Part shown: positions 16,175 through 25,257 of the stretch, piece by piece | Numbering within the stretch: position 1 is the stretch's first letter | Layout: every line of letters starts with the position of its first letter | Assembly (NCBI GenBank): GCA_965202895.1 | Contig: OZ241901.1 | Coordinates: 124,001 to 188,000 of the forward strand | DNA length: 64,000 bases | Direction of reading: 5' to 3' | Source: JAJDXW01 sp965202895 | GTDB lineage: Bacteria; Pseudomonadota; Gammaproteobacteria; HK1 | The notes under the pieces: model-generated | Database searches by the model: none | What the model saw: only the letters and a program-made list of their open reading frames with translations | Told to the model about the DNA's origin: nothing | Position numbers and translations under genes: made by a program

Positions 16175-18039
16175 TGCACGTTCCTCCGGCCGGACCGCGG
16201 TCCGGGCGTCTGGTTGGGCGCTTCCTCGCGCACGGTGAAGAGGCGGGTGGGGACGGACTGCCCCCGCACGGTCGCGGCCCCGGCCGGCTCCAGGGGAAGA
16301 CCCTCCGCGTCCCGCGCGGTCTCGCCGCTCAGGAGAACCGCGGTGCCGTGCTCGCGGTTCAGCGACTCCAGCCGGGCCGCGAGGTTGACCGCGTCGCCGT
16401 AGACGGTATAGCTGAGCCGCCCCGAAGCGCCGACCGCGGCGGCCGTCACCGCACCGGTGGCGATGCCGATCCGGCACTCGAGGGTCCGGCCCCCCGCGGC
16501 CAGCCGCCGGGTGGCGGCCCGCATCTCGAGGGCGGACCGGACGGCCTGGCGGGCGTGATCCGGGTCGGCGACGGGAACGTTGAAGGTGGCGAGGATCGCA
16601 TCCCCCTGGAACTGGATGACGGCGCCGCCCCGCCGCTCGAGGATCTCCGTCATGCGCGAGAACCAGTCGTTCAGGACCTCCACGATCCCGTTCGGGCCGA
16701 GCGTCTCGGTGAGGGAGGTGAACCCCGCGAGGTCGCAGAAGAGCACCGAGGCCCGAACCTCCGCGGGCTCGATCCGCCCTCCTGCCGACAGCAGCTCGTG
16801 GGCGACCTTCTCCGGGACGTAGCGGCCCAGCGTCCGGCGGATGAGCTGGCGCTCGCGAAGGCCCTCGACCATCCGGTTGAACGAGCGGTTGGCGTCGTCC
16901 ATCTCGCGGATCCGGCTCGGGCGGAGCGGGGGGACGTCGTCGAGCCGATCGCCCTCCACCACCCGGGCCGCCGCCGCGATGGACCGCACCGGCCGGCTGA
17001 CCCGCCGCCCGACGAAGACCGCGAACAGGACGGCGGCGACGAGGACCGCGAGCCCGGCCCCGGCCGCCCGCAACATCCTGTCGACCGTGCGGTCCTCGAC
17101 CCGGTCGGTGTCGATGTGGACGCCGACCGTCCAGTCTCCGAAACGGGGGACCCGGCGCTGCAGAACGAGGTGCCAGACGTCGTCCAGCACCACCCAGGTC
17201 ACGTCGATCTCCGGGCCCGAGCGCACCAGCCACTCGCCCTCGCGCGTCGCGTCCGTGCCGAGGGCCGCGAGCACCGGGTCGCCGACCTCGTCGACGGTCG
17301 CGAGCGGCTTCGACCCTCCCGTGTCGGGTGGGGTCCAATCGACGAGCCGGGGATGGGCGAGCACCTGCCGTCCGCGGTGCAGGACGAACGGGGTCGCGGC
17401 GTAACCGTGGCGGTGGGGGACGTCTCCCACCAGGTGCTCGGAAAGGTCCGCCACCGGAATCACCTGGCCGAGCATGCCGAGGAAGCGTCCGTCCCGCCGC
17501 AGGGGGGAATCGTACAGCACCGCCGCCGTGTCCAGGGTGTCGACCCAGATGGGGTTCTGCCATGCGGAGGTCCGGGTCCATCTGCCGGCGCGCAGCCACT
17601 CGCGGAACCCCTCGTCGGCCGATCGGTCCTCGTCCTCCGCGGCCCGCGCCCCCCGGTACCACACGCGCCCGGCGCCGTTGGGCCGAAAGTATCCGATCCC
17701 CGCCACCTGGGGGGTGGCCGCGAGGGCCCCGAACATGAACGCGTCGAGCCGGGCTTCGTCCCCGAGGTCGAGCGTCCCGGCGGCGACGAGCGAGGCGATC
17801 CAGCCCGCCTGCTCCGCAACCGGCTGAAGACGGGACTCGAGCCGCCCTTCCAGGGTGTCGAGCACCGCGTTGGAGCGCTCCTGGATGAGGCTCCGGGTGC
17901 TCTCGAGCGCGCTTCCGAGCCCGAGCCAGAGGGCGACCCCGGCCGCGAGCGCGACGAGGGCGCCGAGCCCGAACACCGCGACCGCGGTGACCGGCAGGCG
18001 CCATCGGCCGCCGGGGTTGGCGAGCGCGGCTTCGCCCAT
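16171..18039 (-). CDS. Membrane-bound class III adenylate/guanylate cyclase with sensor and HAMP domains
   Basis: A 622-residue receptor-type cyclase making cAMP or cGMP. It has an N-terminal membrane helix (about residues 14-42), a periplasmic Cache/CHASE-like sensor region (about 45-320), a second helix (VLVAAVLFAVFVGRRV), a HAMP linker (RRVSRPVRSIAAAARVVEGD), then the catalytic domain. In the last, VLFCDLAGFTSLTETLGP and QGDAILATFNVP supply the metal-binding aspartates and YTVYGDAVNLAARLESLN the transition-state region. The signal sensed is unknown. Its overlap with ridA suggests the two are coexpressed. Confidence 0.9.
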   Translation of the reverse strand: MGEAALANPGGRWRLPVTAVAVFGLGALVALAAGVALWLGLGSALESTRSLIQERSNAVLDTLEGRLESRLQPVAEQAGWIASLVAAGTLDLGDEARLDAFMFGALAATPQVAGIGYFRPNGAGRVWYRGARAAEDEDRSADEGFREWLRAGRWTRTSAWQNPIWVDTLDTAAVLYDSPLRRDGRFLGMLGQVIPVADLSEHLVGDVPHRHGYAATPFVLHRGRQVLAHPRLVDWTPPDTGGSKPLATVDEVGDPVLAALGTDATREGEWLVRSGPEIDVTWVVLDDVWHLVLQRRVPRFGDWTVGVHIDTDRVEDRTVDRMLRAAGAGLAVLVAAVLFAVFVGRRVSRPVRSIAAAARVVEGDRLDDVPPLRPSRIREMDDANRSFNRMVEGLRERQLIRRTLGRYVPEKVAHELLSAGGRIEPAEVRASVLFCDLAGFTSLTETLGPNGIVEVLNDWFSRMTEILERRGGAVIQFQGDAILATFNVPVADPDHARQAVRSALEMRAATRRLAAGGRTLECRIGIATGAVTAAAVGASGRLSYTVYGDAVNLAARLESLNREHGTAVLLSGETARDAEGLPLEPAGAATVRGQSVPTRLFTVREEAPNQTPGPRSGRRNVQ

Positions 18040-18305
18040 CGTCCAGGCTCTCCTCGATCTCCTTCGCCTCGGCTCGAGCGGGCTTCAGCCGCGCCGGCCG
18101 CGTTCGGTCCGGCCCCGCCCCGCCAAGCCCCGCCCGGTCCGGCCCGGTCCGGTGGGTGCAGCATCCGCCCCTTGCCACCCGGCCCGTCCGCCACGGGCCG
18201 GCTCCGCCGCCGCTCCCGCCCCCCGTGCCCGCGCGGCTTCGTCCGAGCGAGACGCCCGCATCTGGAGGACGCGCCGCCCGCCCCCGTGCCCGTGCGGCGG
18301 CGTTC

Positions 18306-19067
18306 TCAGCCCCGGCGGCCGAGGAACTTCGCCATCGCGGCCTGGGGCTGCCCCTCGGCGTAGGCCGCCTGCTGCCCGAGCGTCCCCGCCCGGAACGCCT
18401 CCTCGAACCCCCGCATGGCGAGCTCCCGGAAACGGGCCTTCGTGCGGCGGAAGGCGATCGGCGCCTTGGCGGCGAGCTCGAGGGCGAGCGCCTTCGCCCG
18501 TTCGAGCACCGCGTCCGCCTCCACCACCGCGGCGAGCAGCCCGAGGCGTTCGCACTCCGCGCAGTCCATGAAGCGCCCCGTGTAGGAGAGCTCCTGGTTC
18601 TTCGCCCAGCCGAGGTGCAGGGTCATCCAGTACGAGCCCATGACGCTCGGCAGGCCGGCGTTGATCTCGGGCTGGCCCATGCGGACCCCGGGATGTCCGA
18701 CCCGGAGGTCCGAGACGAGTGCGATCTGGAACCCCGCGCCGGCCGCGAGCCCGTTCAGGGCGGCCACGACCGGCTTGTCGAGGGCGAGGATGCTCGTATA
18801 GGCCCGGCACACGGTTCCGAACCATTGCTCGATGCGGGGGACCTCCATGGCGCTCGCCTCGCGGAGGTCGACCCCGGCCGAGAACGCGCGGTCGCCGGCT
18901 CCGGTCAGGACGACGGCGCGCGTCGCGGGGTCCGCCCCGCACTCGTCGAGCTCCACGGCGAGCGCCTCGGCGAGCTCGATGCTGACCGCGTTGAGGGCCT
19001 GCGGACGGTCGAGGGTGAGGACGGCGATCCCGTCGTCGTCCCGGTCGACGCGCACGACTCGGGTCAT
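18306..19067 (-). CDS. Enoyl-CoA hydratase/isomerase family protein
   Basis: A 253-residue crotonase-fold enzyme. The oxyanion-hole segments are AFSAGVDLREAS and NGLAAGAGFQIALVSDLRVG; the region GQPEINAGLPSVMGSYWM carries the usual glutamate position. The C-terminal helical part includes AKAPIAFRRTKARFREL. It probably hydrates or isomerises an acyl-CoA in beta-oxidation or amino-acid degradation; the exact substrate is not deducible. It is preceded by the nitroreductase gene on the same strand at 166 bp. Confidence 0.9.
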   Translation of the reverse strand: MTRVVRVDRDDDGIAVLTLDRPQALNAVSIELAEALAVELDECGADPATRAVVLTGAGDRAFSAGVDLREASAMEVPRIEQWFGTVCRAYTSILALDKPVVAALNGLAAGAGFQIALVSDLRVGHPGVRMGQPEINAGLPSVMGSYWMTLHLGWAKNQELSYTGRFMDCAECERLGLLAAVVEADAVLERAKALALELAAKAPIAFRRTKARFRELAMRGFEEAFRAGTLGQQAAYAEGQPQAAMAKFLGRRG

Positions 19068-19233
19068 TTCCTGGGGTCTCCCGGTGGAGGAGGGATGCCT
19101 CGGGCGGTGGAGCCGCCGCGGGCGGGACGGCCGCCTCGCCCTGCGCGGCCGCCCTGCACCCTCGCCTCGATGATTCGGAGCTCGGGCGGGAGCGCGCGGC
19201 GATCGCCGGACGAGAGCCGGGGCCGGGGGCGGC

Positions 19234-19914
19234 TCAGCTTCCGTCGCCCGGCGGCGGGAGCGGATCGCCGTCCCAGCGTTCGCGCACCGTGAAGCCCTCG
19301 ACCGGCCCCCGCCGGAGCTTCGTCAACTGCTTCACCGGTCGGCCGAGCGGCACCACCGCACACACCGCCACGTTCTCCGGCACGCCGAGCAGCTCCTTGA
19401 TCTTCCCTTCCTGCGCGACCGCGAGGGTGGTGATGGTGCCTCCGTATCCCTCGTGCCGGGCGGCCATCAGGACGTTCCAGACGAAGGGATAGATGGAGGC
19501 GCCGCTGATGACCCCGACCCGCTCCAGGTACTGGTCGGTGGACGCGACGAGTCGAAGGTCCACGCAGACCACGAGCACCACGGACGCTTCCCGGAACGTC
19601 TCGGTGAGGCGGCTCGGGGGCGCGGTGCGCTCGATCTCCTCCGGTGTGGGGGCGAGCGGCTCCACCGAGTTCCACGGGCTCTGCCCGGCCGCGATCTGGG
19701 CCGTGTAGCGCTTCGCGGCCGGGACCGCGAGCTCCGCGAGCGTGTCGCGGGCGCCCGCGTCCCGCACCACCACCACGTGCCAGCCCTGGCGGTTGCCGCC
19801 GCTCGGGGCGAAGCGGGCATGGTCGAGGATCCGGTAGATGACTTCGTCCGGCACCGGCTCGCCGGTGTACGAGCGGGCCGCGAAGGTGGTTCGCATCACG
19901 TCGTAGAGCTCCAT
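19234..19914 (-). CDS. Nitroreductase family protein
   Basis: A 226-residue FMN-dependent oxidoreductase of the nitroreductase superfamily. The N-terminus MELYDVMRTTFAARSYTGEP and the segment ILDHARFAPSGGNRQGWHVV are the classic FMN-binding regions. GVISGASIYPFVWNVLMAAR follows, and the C-terminal FMN contact lies near VCAVVPLGRPVKQLTKLRR. The ATG at 19914 starts the conserved region. The reaction could be reduction of nitro or other electron-poor groups; no substrate is evident. Confidence 0.9.
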   Translation of the reverse strand: MELYDVMRTTFAARSYTGEPVPDEVIYRILDHARFAPSGGNRQGWHVVVVRDAGARDTLAELAVPAAKRYTAQIAAGQSPWNSVEPLAPTPEEIERTAPPSRLTETFREASVVLVVCVDLRLVASTDQYLERVGVISGASIYPFVWNVLMAARHEGYGGTITTLAVAQEGKIKELLGVPENVAVCAVVPLGRPVKQLTKLRRGPVEGFTVRERWDGDPLPPPGDGS

Positions 19915-20086
19915 GAGGCCTTCTTTCTCCCGGTTTCCGGCTGCGTCATAATCTAACCGAACCGGCGGCGCGGATCGGACTGCCGGACGGACCCGGGCCC
20001 GAACGGACCCGGCCGGGCTCCCGGAGCGGCCCGCCGCGCCGCACAATGCCGCCTGATGCAAGGGCCATCGCCCATACCCGCCGACC

Positions 20087-20093
20087 GGAGGAG
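20087..20093 (+). promoter_or_regulatory. Ribosome-binding site deciding a GTG start
   Basis: A purine-rich GGAGGAG lies a few bases before the GTG at 20100 and supports this start over more upstream ones in the same frame. Confidence 0.6.
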
Positions 20094-20099
20094 AGAGCC

Positions 20100-21788
20100 G
20101 TGCACGACCTGGTGATACGCAACGCGACGGTGATTGACGGGCTCGGGAACCCGGGCCGGGAGGGCGAGTCGCTCGCGGTGCGCGAAGGGCGGATCGCGGC
20201 CATCGGCCCGGACGTGGGCCGCGGCGCCGAGGAGGTCGATGCCGGGGGGCGGGTGCTCTGCCCCGGCATCGTGGACCTCCACACCCACTTCGACGCCCAG
20301 CTCACCTGGGACGGCTACGCGACGCCGTCCGTCGGGCTCGGGGTGACGACGGTCGTCGCCGGCAACTGCGGCTTCACCATCGCCCCCTGCCGCGAGGCGG
20401 ACCGCGACCGCACCCTGCGCAACCTCACCCACGTCGAGGGCATGTCGCTCGACGCCCTGCGGGAGGGGGTGGACTGGGACTTCGAGACGTATCCCGAGTA
20501 CCTCGCGATGCTCGAGCGAAAGGGCACGGTGCCGAACGTCGCCTGCTTCGTCGGCCACTCGTCGGTGCGGACCTGGGTGCTCGGCGACGAGGCTTCGTCG
20601 CGGGCCGCGAGCGCGGGCGAGGTCGCGGAGATGAAGCGGATCGTCAAGGAGGCGATGGACGCCGGGGCGATCGGCTTCTCCACCACCACCCTCGAGCAGC
20701 ACAACGGCGAGAACGGGATCCCCATGCCCTCGCGCCTCGCCGACGAGCACGAGATGTTCGAGCTCACCGGGGCGCTCGGCGAGGTCGGCAAGGGGGTCTT
20801 CATGCTGACGAAGGGAATGACGAGCACCATTCCCTGGCTCGAGGAGATCGCGGCCCGCAACGGCCGTCCGGTGATGGTCGCCGCGATGCTGGTGGACCCC
20901 AACGACCCCGATCGCGTGTTCCGCGAGCTCGGTGAGATCGCGGAGGCGAAGGGCCGCGGCCGGGAGATGTGGGGCCAGGTCGGCTGCTTCCCCCTCGGGA
21001 TGGAGTTCTGTCTCGATCATCCCTATCCCCTCGAAGCGTTCCTCGCGTGGCGTCCCGCCATCGAGGCGGCGAGTCCCGAGGAGTTTCGGCGGGTGCTCGC
21101 CGATCCCTCGTTCCGGGAGGCGGTCAAGTCGGAGGCGAGGACCACCGGCGTGCCCAACCGGTTCTCCTACCACCAGTGGGACCACACCCGGATCATGGAG
21201 ACCGCCAAGCCGGAGAACCGTGCGCGGTCGGGCCGGGTGATCGGCGACCTCGCGCGCGAGGCCGGCAAGGACCCCTTCGACTGGTTCCTGGATTACTGCC
21301 TCGACGGCGAGATGGGCTCCCTCGTGGACTGCAAGCTGTTCAACGTCGACGAGGACCGGGTGAGGGACCTCCTCAACCATCCGCACGGGGTGGTCGGGCT
21401 CTCCGACGCCGGCGCCCACCTGTCGTTCCTCTGCGATGCGGGCTTCGGTCTGCACCTCTTCGGGTACTGGGTGCGGGACCGCAAGGACCTGAGCCTCGAG
21501 CACGCGGTCCGGGCGGTCACGAGCCGGGTGGCGGACGTGTACCGGATCAAGGAGCGCGGTCGGCTGGAGGCGGGAGCGTGGGCCGATCTGCTGCTCTTCG
21601 ACCCCGAGACGGTGGGGCGCGGCGAGCGGGTCCGGAAATGGGACCTGCCGGCCGGGGCGGACCGCGTCGATACCGCGCCGATCGGAGTGGCCGGGGTCTG
21701 GATCAACGGCCGCCGGGTGGTGAACGAGGACGGGGTGATGAAGAACGGCACCCGCCCCGGCCGGCTGCTCCGGGACTTCGCGGACTGA
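20100..21788 (+). CDS. N-acyl-D-amino-acid deacylase family amidohydrolase
   Basis: A metal-dependent amidohydrolase of 562 residues. It opens VHDLVIRNATVIDGLGNPG, the typical beta-sandwich start, with the metal-binding motif DLHTHFDAQLTWDG. GVTTVVAGNCGFTIAPCR and the C-terminal SDAGAHLSFLCDAGF with the final metal Asp are also typical of D-aminoacylases. The start is chosen as GTG 20100 because GGAGGAG lies just upstream at 20087-20093 and homology begins there. The gene is followed by a hairpin at 21798. It likely removes acyl groups from N-acyl-D-amino acids (family knowledge). Confidence 0.9.
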   Translation: MHDLVIRNATVIDGLGNPGREGESLAVREGRIAAIGPDVGRGAEEVDAGGRVLCPGIVDLHTHFDAQLTWDGYATPSVGLGVTTVVAGNCGFTIAPCREADRDRTLRNLTHVEGMSLDALREGVDWDFETYPEYLAMLERKGTVPNVACFVGHSSVRTWVLGDEASSRAASAGEVAEMKRIVKEAMDAGAIGFSTTTLEQHNGENGIPMPSRLADEHEMFELTGALGEVGKGVFMLTKGMTSTIPWLEEIAARNGRPVMVAAMLVDPNDPDRVFRELGEIAEAKGRGREMWGQVGCFPLGMEFCLDHPYPLEAFLAWRPAIEAASPEEFRRVLADPSFREAVKSEARTTGVPNRFSYHQWDHTRIMETAKPENRARSGRVIGDLAREAGKDPFDWFLDYCLDGEMGSLVDCKLFNVDEDRVRDLLNHPHGVVGLSDAGAHLSFLCDAGFGLHLFGYWVRDRKDLSLEHAVRAVTSRVADVYRIKERGRLEAGAWADLLLFDPETVGRGERVRKWDLPAGADRVDTAPIGVAGVWINGRRVVNEDGVMKNGTRPGRLLRDFAD

Positions 21789-21797
21789 AGCCTCTAC

Positions 21798-21818
21798 CCG
21801 CCGCCCCCGAGGCGGCGG
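21798..21818 (+). terminator. GC-rich hairpin after the D-aminoacylase gene
   Basis: An 8-bp perfect stem, CCGCCGCC / GGCGGCGG with a CCCGA loop, lies 10 bp after the stop codon, between convergent genes. There is no T-run, so factor-independent termination is uncertain. Confidence 0.35.
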
Positions 21819-22042
21819 AGGGCGGCGGGGAGCCGAGTCGATCGTCGGCCGGAAGCGAAGCGCTTCGTTCGACTTGCCGAGACGTTCGGCTGGTCCGCGC
21901 GTCTCCGCCATCGTGGGGAGAGCGGGGGCTGCGGCCAAGCGAGGCCGCGAGGCGCTCGACGCCCGCCCCGGGAGGGACGTGCCAGCGGGTCGGCCCCGGA
22001 ACGCGGTTCGGAGCCGGCTCCGAACCGGACCCGGGGCCGGGA

Positions 22043-22369
22043 TCAGATGTTGCTGTCGAGAAAGGCGGTGAGCTGTGATTTGGAAAGGGCGCCGACCTTG
22101 GTCGCCTCCACCGCTCCGTTCTTGAACAGCATGAGGGTCGGGATCCCTCGGATGCCGTACTTCGGCGGGGTGGCCGGGTTCTCGTCGATGTTGAGCTTTG
22201 CAATCGTGACCCGACCGTCGTATTCTTCCGCGATATCTTCGAGGATCGGCGCGATCATCTTGCAGGGTCCACACCATTCGGCCCAGTAATCCACCAGCAC
22301 CGGCTTCCCGGACTCGAGCACTTCCTGCTCGAAGCCCGCATCCGACAGGTGGACGATCTTGTCGCTCAT
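22043..22369 (-). CDS. trxA: Thioredoxin
   Basis: A 108-residue thioredoxin, the normal length. The active site is WAEWCGPCKMI at residues 29-39. The cis-proline motif is GIRGIPTLMLF and the start is MSDKIVHLSDAGFEQEV. It reduces disulfides in the cytoplasm. It is divergent from the DEAD helicase gene with start regions touching, as in the trxA/rhlB pair of enteric bacteria, which supports a gammaproteobacterial host. Confidence 0.96.
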   Translation of the reverse strand: MSDKIVHLSDAGFEQEVLESGKPVLVDYWAEWCGPCKMIAPILEDIAEEYDGRVTIAKLNIDENPATPPKYGIRGIPTLMLFKNGAVEATKVGALSKSQLTAFLDSNI

Positions 22370-22418
22370 TCCGGTCTTCTCCCATTCACCAGAGGGGGCA
22401 CGCCCCATTGGAAACAAG

Positions 22419-23885
22419 TTGAACAGTGATTGCAAGCGGCCCAACGGGGCCGACCCGGCCGGCCCGACCGGCATCTTCTCCGACACCCGGTTCGAGGACA
22501 TGGGACTCGACCCGGCGCTTCTCGAGGGGGTGCGGGAGGCCGGATTCGAACGTTGCACCCCCATCCAGGCGCAGACCCTGCCGCTCGCCCTCGCCGGCCG
22601 CGACGTCGCGGGGCAGGCCCGCACCGGCACGGGAAAGACCGCCGCGTTCCTGATCGCGGCCATGAACCGGGTTCTCGGGAGCCCTCCTTCCGCCGGGCCG
22701 GCGGGACGGGCCCCGTCGGCGGGGTCTCCGGAGGGCGGGGCGGCGAACGGCGCCGCCACCGCCGCGCAAGGGGCCGCGAAGGGAGCTGCGGCGGAGCACT
22801 CTTCCCGCGCGGCCCGAACCGGCCCCCCGTGCCGCCCGCGGATCTTCGTCGTGGCGCCCACCCGCGAGCTCGCCATCCAGATCCACAAGGACGCGGAGGT
22901 CATCGGCCGCCATACCGGGCTCGCGATGGGAGTGGTCTTCGGCGGCACCGGCTACGACCGCCAGCGGCGCATGATCGAGGAGGGGCTCGACGTCCTCATC
23001 GGGACCCCGGGACGCCTCATCGACTACCACCGGCAGCGTCTCTACGACCTTCGCTCGGTGGACGTGTTCGTCCTCGACGAGGCGGACCGGATGTTCGACC
23101 TCGGGTTCATCCGCGACATCCGCTACCTGTTCCGGCGCCTGCGCCCCCCGGCCGGCCGGTTGAGCTTCCTCTTCTCCGCGACCCTCTCCCAGCGGGTGCT
23201 CGAGCTCGCATACGAGCACATGAACGAGGCGACCCTGATCGACACCCGCCCCCCCGATCGGGTGCTCGTCGACGAGGTGACGCAACGGCTCTTCCACGTC
23301 GGGCAGGACGAGAAGATCCCGCTCCTGCTCGGATTGCTCCGTCAACCGGGCGTGGAACGGGCGATCGTGTTCGTCAACACGCGCCAGATGGCGGACCGCC
23401 TCGGCGGCGCGCTCGAAGGCAACGGATACCCGGCGGCGGTGCTCTCGGGGGACGTCCCCCAGCCGCGGCGGCTCGCCCTGCTGGAGCGCTTCCATGCCGG
23501 CAGCCTCCCGGTCCTCGTCGCGACGGACGTGGCGGCCCGCGGCCTCCACATCCCCGGGGTGACCCACGTGTTCAACTTCGACCTCCCGCAGGACCCGGAG
23601 GACTACGTGCACCGGATCGGGCGGACGGCCCGGGTGGGGGAGAAGGGCGAAGCGGTGAGCCTCGCGTGCGACCGGTTCGTCTACTCCCTGGTGGACATCG
23701 AGGAGCTTCTCGGGATGCGGATCCCGACCGAGCGGGTGGACCAGTCGATGCTGGTCGAGCCCCGGCCGTCCGCCCCGCGGCCGAAGAGCCGGCGGCGCGC
23801 GGGGCATGGGGAGAAGCGGCCGCGGGGCGGCGGCCACGGGCGGAGGAGGCCGGCCGGCCGGGCCGCGCCGCGGCCCGGCGTCTGA
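22419..23885 (+). CDS. rhlB: DEAD-box RNA helicase, RhlB-like
   Basis: A DEAD-box helicase. The Q-motif is FERCTPIQAQTLPLAL, motif I ARTGTGKTAAFL, Ia APTRELAIQI, II FVLDEADRMFDLGF, III FSATLS, and VI YVHRIGRTAR. The basic C-terminal tail (RPKSRRRAGHGEKRPRGGG) suits RNA binding and, in RhlB, RNase E contact. The start is uncertain: TTG at 22419 is given, TTG at 22359 (inside the trxA start) and ATG at 22500 are alternatives. Between motifs I and Ia there is an about 50-residue Ala/Gly/Pro-rich insertion not usual for the family. RhlB is assigned mainly from sequence resemblance and the trxA neighbour. Confidence 0.87.
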   Translation: MNSDCKRPNGADPAGPTGIFSDTRFEDMGLDPALLEGVREAGFERCTPIQAQTLPLALAGRDVAGQARTGTGKTAAFLIAAMNRVLGSPPSAGPAGRAPSAGSPEGGAANGAATAAQGAAKGAAAEHSSRAARTGPPCRPRIFVVAPTRELAIQIHKDAEVIGRHTGLAMGVVFGGTGYDRQRRMIEEGLDVLIGTPGRLIDYHRQRLYDLRSVDVFVLDEADRMFDLGFIRDIRYLFRRLRPPAGRLSFLFSATLSQRVLELAYEHMNEATLIDTRPPDRVLVDEVTQRLFHVGQDEKIPLLLGLLRQPGVERAIVFVNTRQMADRLGGALEGNGYPAAVLSGDVPQPRRLALLERFHAGSLPVLVATDVAARGLHIPGVTHVFNFDLPQDPEDYVHRIGRTARVGEKGEAVSLACDRFVYSLVDIEELLGMRIPTERVDQSMLVEPRPSAPRPKSRRRAGHGEKRPRGGGHGRRRPAGRAAPRPGV

Positions 23886-23888
23886 GCC

Positions 23889-24593
23889 TCAGCCCCCGCG
23901 CCCGCCGCCGGACGGGTCCGGCGCGGGGAGGGCCCGCGCGAGCCAGGCTCCGACGTCCCGTATCTCCTCGGGACACACCGCGTGGGGCATCGGGTAGGTG
24001 TGCCACTCCACGTCGTAGCCGAGGCCGAGGAGCGTATCCCGGGACGCGGCCGCCCGGTCCACGCCGATGAGCGGGTCCTGTTCTCCGTGGGCCATGAACA
24101 CGGGGAGGTCGGCGTTGGCGGCGGAGCGTTCGGACGCGAGGGTGTCGGCGAGGGGAAGGTAGGTGGAGAGCGCCATCAGCCCCCCGAGGCGGCGGGGGTG
24201 GCGAAGCGCCGTCTGGAGGGCGACCGCCCCGCCCTGGGAGAATCCGGCGACCACGATCCGTTCCGCGGGGACCCCGGCGCCGATCTCCGCCTCGATGAGA
24301 CCTTCCACCGCGCCCTGCGATTCGCGGAGGTGGCCGGCGTCGGAGACGAAGCCGTTCCCCTCGTCCCGGATGTCGTACCAGGCCCGCATCGTCATCCCGA
24401 AGTTGATGGAGACCGGACGCGGCGGCGCGTGGGGGAAGACGAACCGGGTCCACCCCCGGACCTCGCCGAGCTGGGGGACGATGGGCGCGAAGTCGTGGCC
24501 GTCCGCCCCGAGCCCGTGCAGCCAGAGGACGGCGGCGGTGGGCGCACGGCGCGGCGGCTCGTGGATGACGGGGAGCTCCTGCATCGGGGCCAT
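23889..24593 (-). CDS. Alpha/beta-hydrolase, carboxylesterase / phospholipase family
   Basis: A 234-residue serine hydrolase similar to carboxylesterase 2 / acyl-protein thioesterase type enzymes. It has the LWLHGLGADGHDFAPIVPQL oxyanion region, the nucleophile elbow VVAGFSQGGAVAL, an acid in MAHGEQDPLIG and the histidine in YPMPHAVCPEE. The start is ATG 24593 (MAPMQELP); 24584 is also possible. The gene is convergent with the DEAD helicase, only 3 bp apart at the 3' ends. It probably hydrolyses short-chain esters. Confidence 0.9.
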   Translation of the reverse strand: MAPMQELPVIHEPPRRAPTAAVLWLHGLGADGHDFAPIVPQLGEVRGWTRFVFPHAPPRPVSINFGMTMRAWYDIRDEGNGFVSDAGHLRESQGAVEGLIEAEIGAGVPAERIVVAGFSQGGAVALQTALRHPRRLGGLMALSTYLPLADTLASERSAANADLPVFMAHGEQDPLIGVDRAAASRDTLLGLGYDVEWHTYPMPHAVCPEEIRDVGAWLARALPAPDPSGGGRGG

Positions 24594-25043
24594 GTTGAAG
24601 CGATCGCCCGCGCCGTGCAACGCTCCGGGTCGCGCCGTTTCGTGCCGACGCGCTCCGGGCCGCCGATGCTTCCGCAAGCGCAGGCCCGCCCGCCCCGCCC
24701 CGTCGCGACGAACGGGCGCCCGCCGGCCGGCTCCGCGGGCGGCGGCTCCGGGGGGCGGGGCCTCGGACGGCGGGACGAAGACCTCGAGGAGGCGATCATG
24801 CGCAAACGAGAACCCGGCCGCCGAACGAGCGGTGCGGCGGCCGCCCCGACGTCTCACCGTCCTCCCGCGGTGGACGGCGCTCCGCCCACGGTGGAGGGCC
24901 GTACCTCCTCGATCCGCTCCGACCGCGCGCGGGCGCCGGGGTCGGCCGCGCCTTCAGCGGCCTTCCGTCCGTGCGGCCCGCTACCGCGGCGTCCCGACGC
25001 ACCCGCGACGAAGGTTGGCGAGGGTTCCGGGCGGATATCCGGG
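24594..25043. other. 450-bp intergenic region upstream of lptM-lysA
   Basis: No gene recognised. It holds copy B of the dispersed repeat (24848-24945) and should contain the divergent promoters of the esterase and lptM-lysA genes; no clear -35/-10 pair stands out. Confidence 0.45.
24848..24945. repeat. Dispersed intergenic repeat, copy B
   Basis: This begins GACGTCTCACCGTCCTCCCG and continues GGCGCTCCGCCCACGGTGG to GACCGCGCGCGGG, aligning with 15498-15590 by eye across its length. Confidence 0.5.
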
Positions 25044-25250
25044 ATGGCGCTCGTGGCCGCGGGCGGGGCGATGATCCTCGCCCTCGGCGGCTGCGGGCAG
25101 TCCGGCCCCCTCTACCTGCCGAAGGAGTCTTCGCTCTCCGCGTCCGCGTCGCCCTCCGCGTCCGAGCCGGCGCCGGGGTCCGTTGCTCCGGCCGCGGCCG
25201 GGCGCCCGGGCGCGTTCCGGACGGCCCCGGTTCGGCCCGCAACCGGCTGA
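25044..25250 (+). CDS. lptM: LptM-type small lipoprotein
   Basis: A 68-residue lipoprotein. MALVAAGGAMILALGGC is a short signal peptide ending in a lipobox-like cysteine, followed directly by GQSGPLYLP. That motif is the hallmark of LptM (YifL), which helps oxidative maturation of the LptD outer-membrane LPS transporter. The rest is a Ser/Ala/Pro-rich tail (SASASPSASEPAPGS). It ends 8 bp before lysA, the same arrangement as in many gammaproteobacteria. The identification rests on the short motif plus context. Confidence 0.75.
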   Translation: MALVAAGGAMILALGGCGQSGPLYLPKESSLSASASPSASEPAPGSVAPAAAGRPGAFRTAPVRPATG

Positions 25251-25257
25251 AGTCCCC

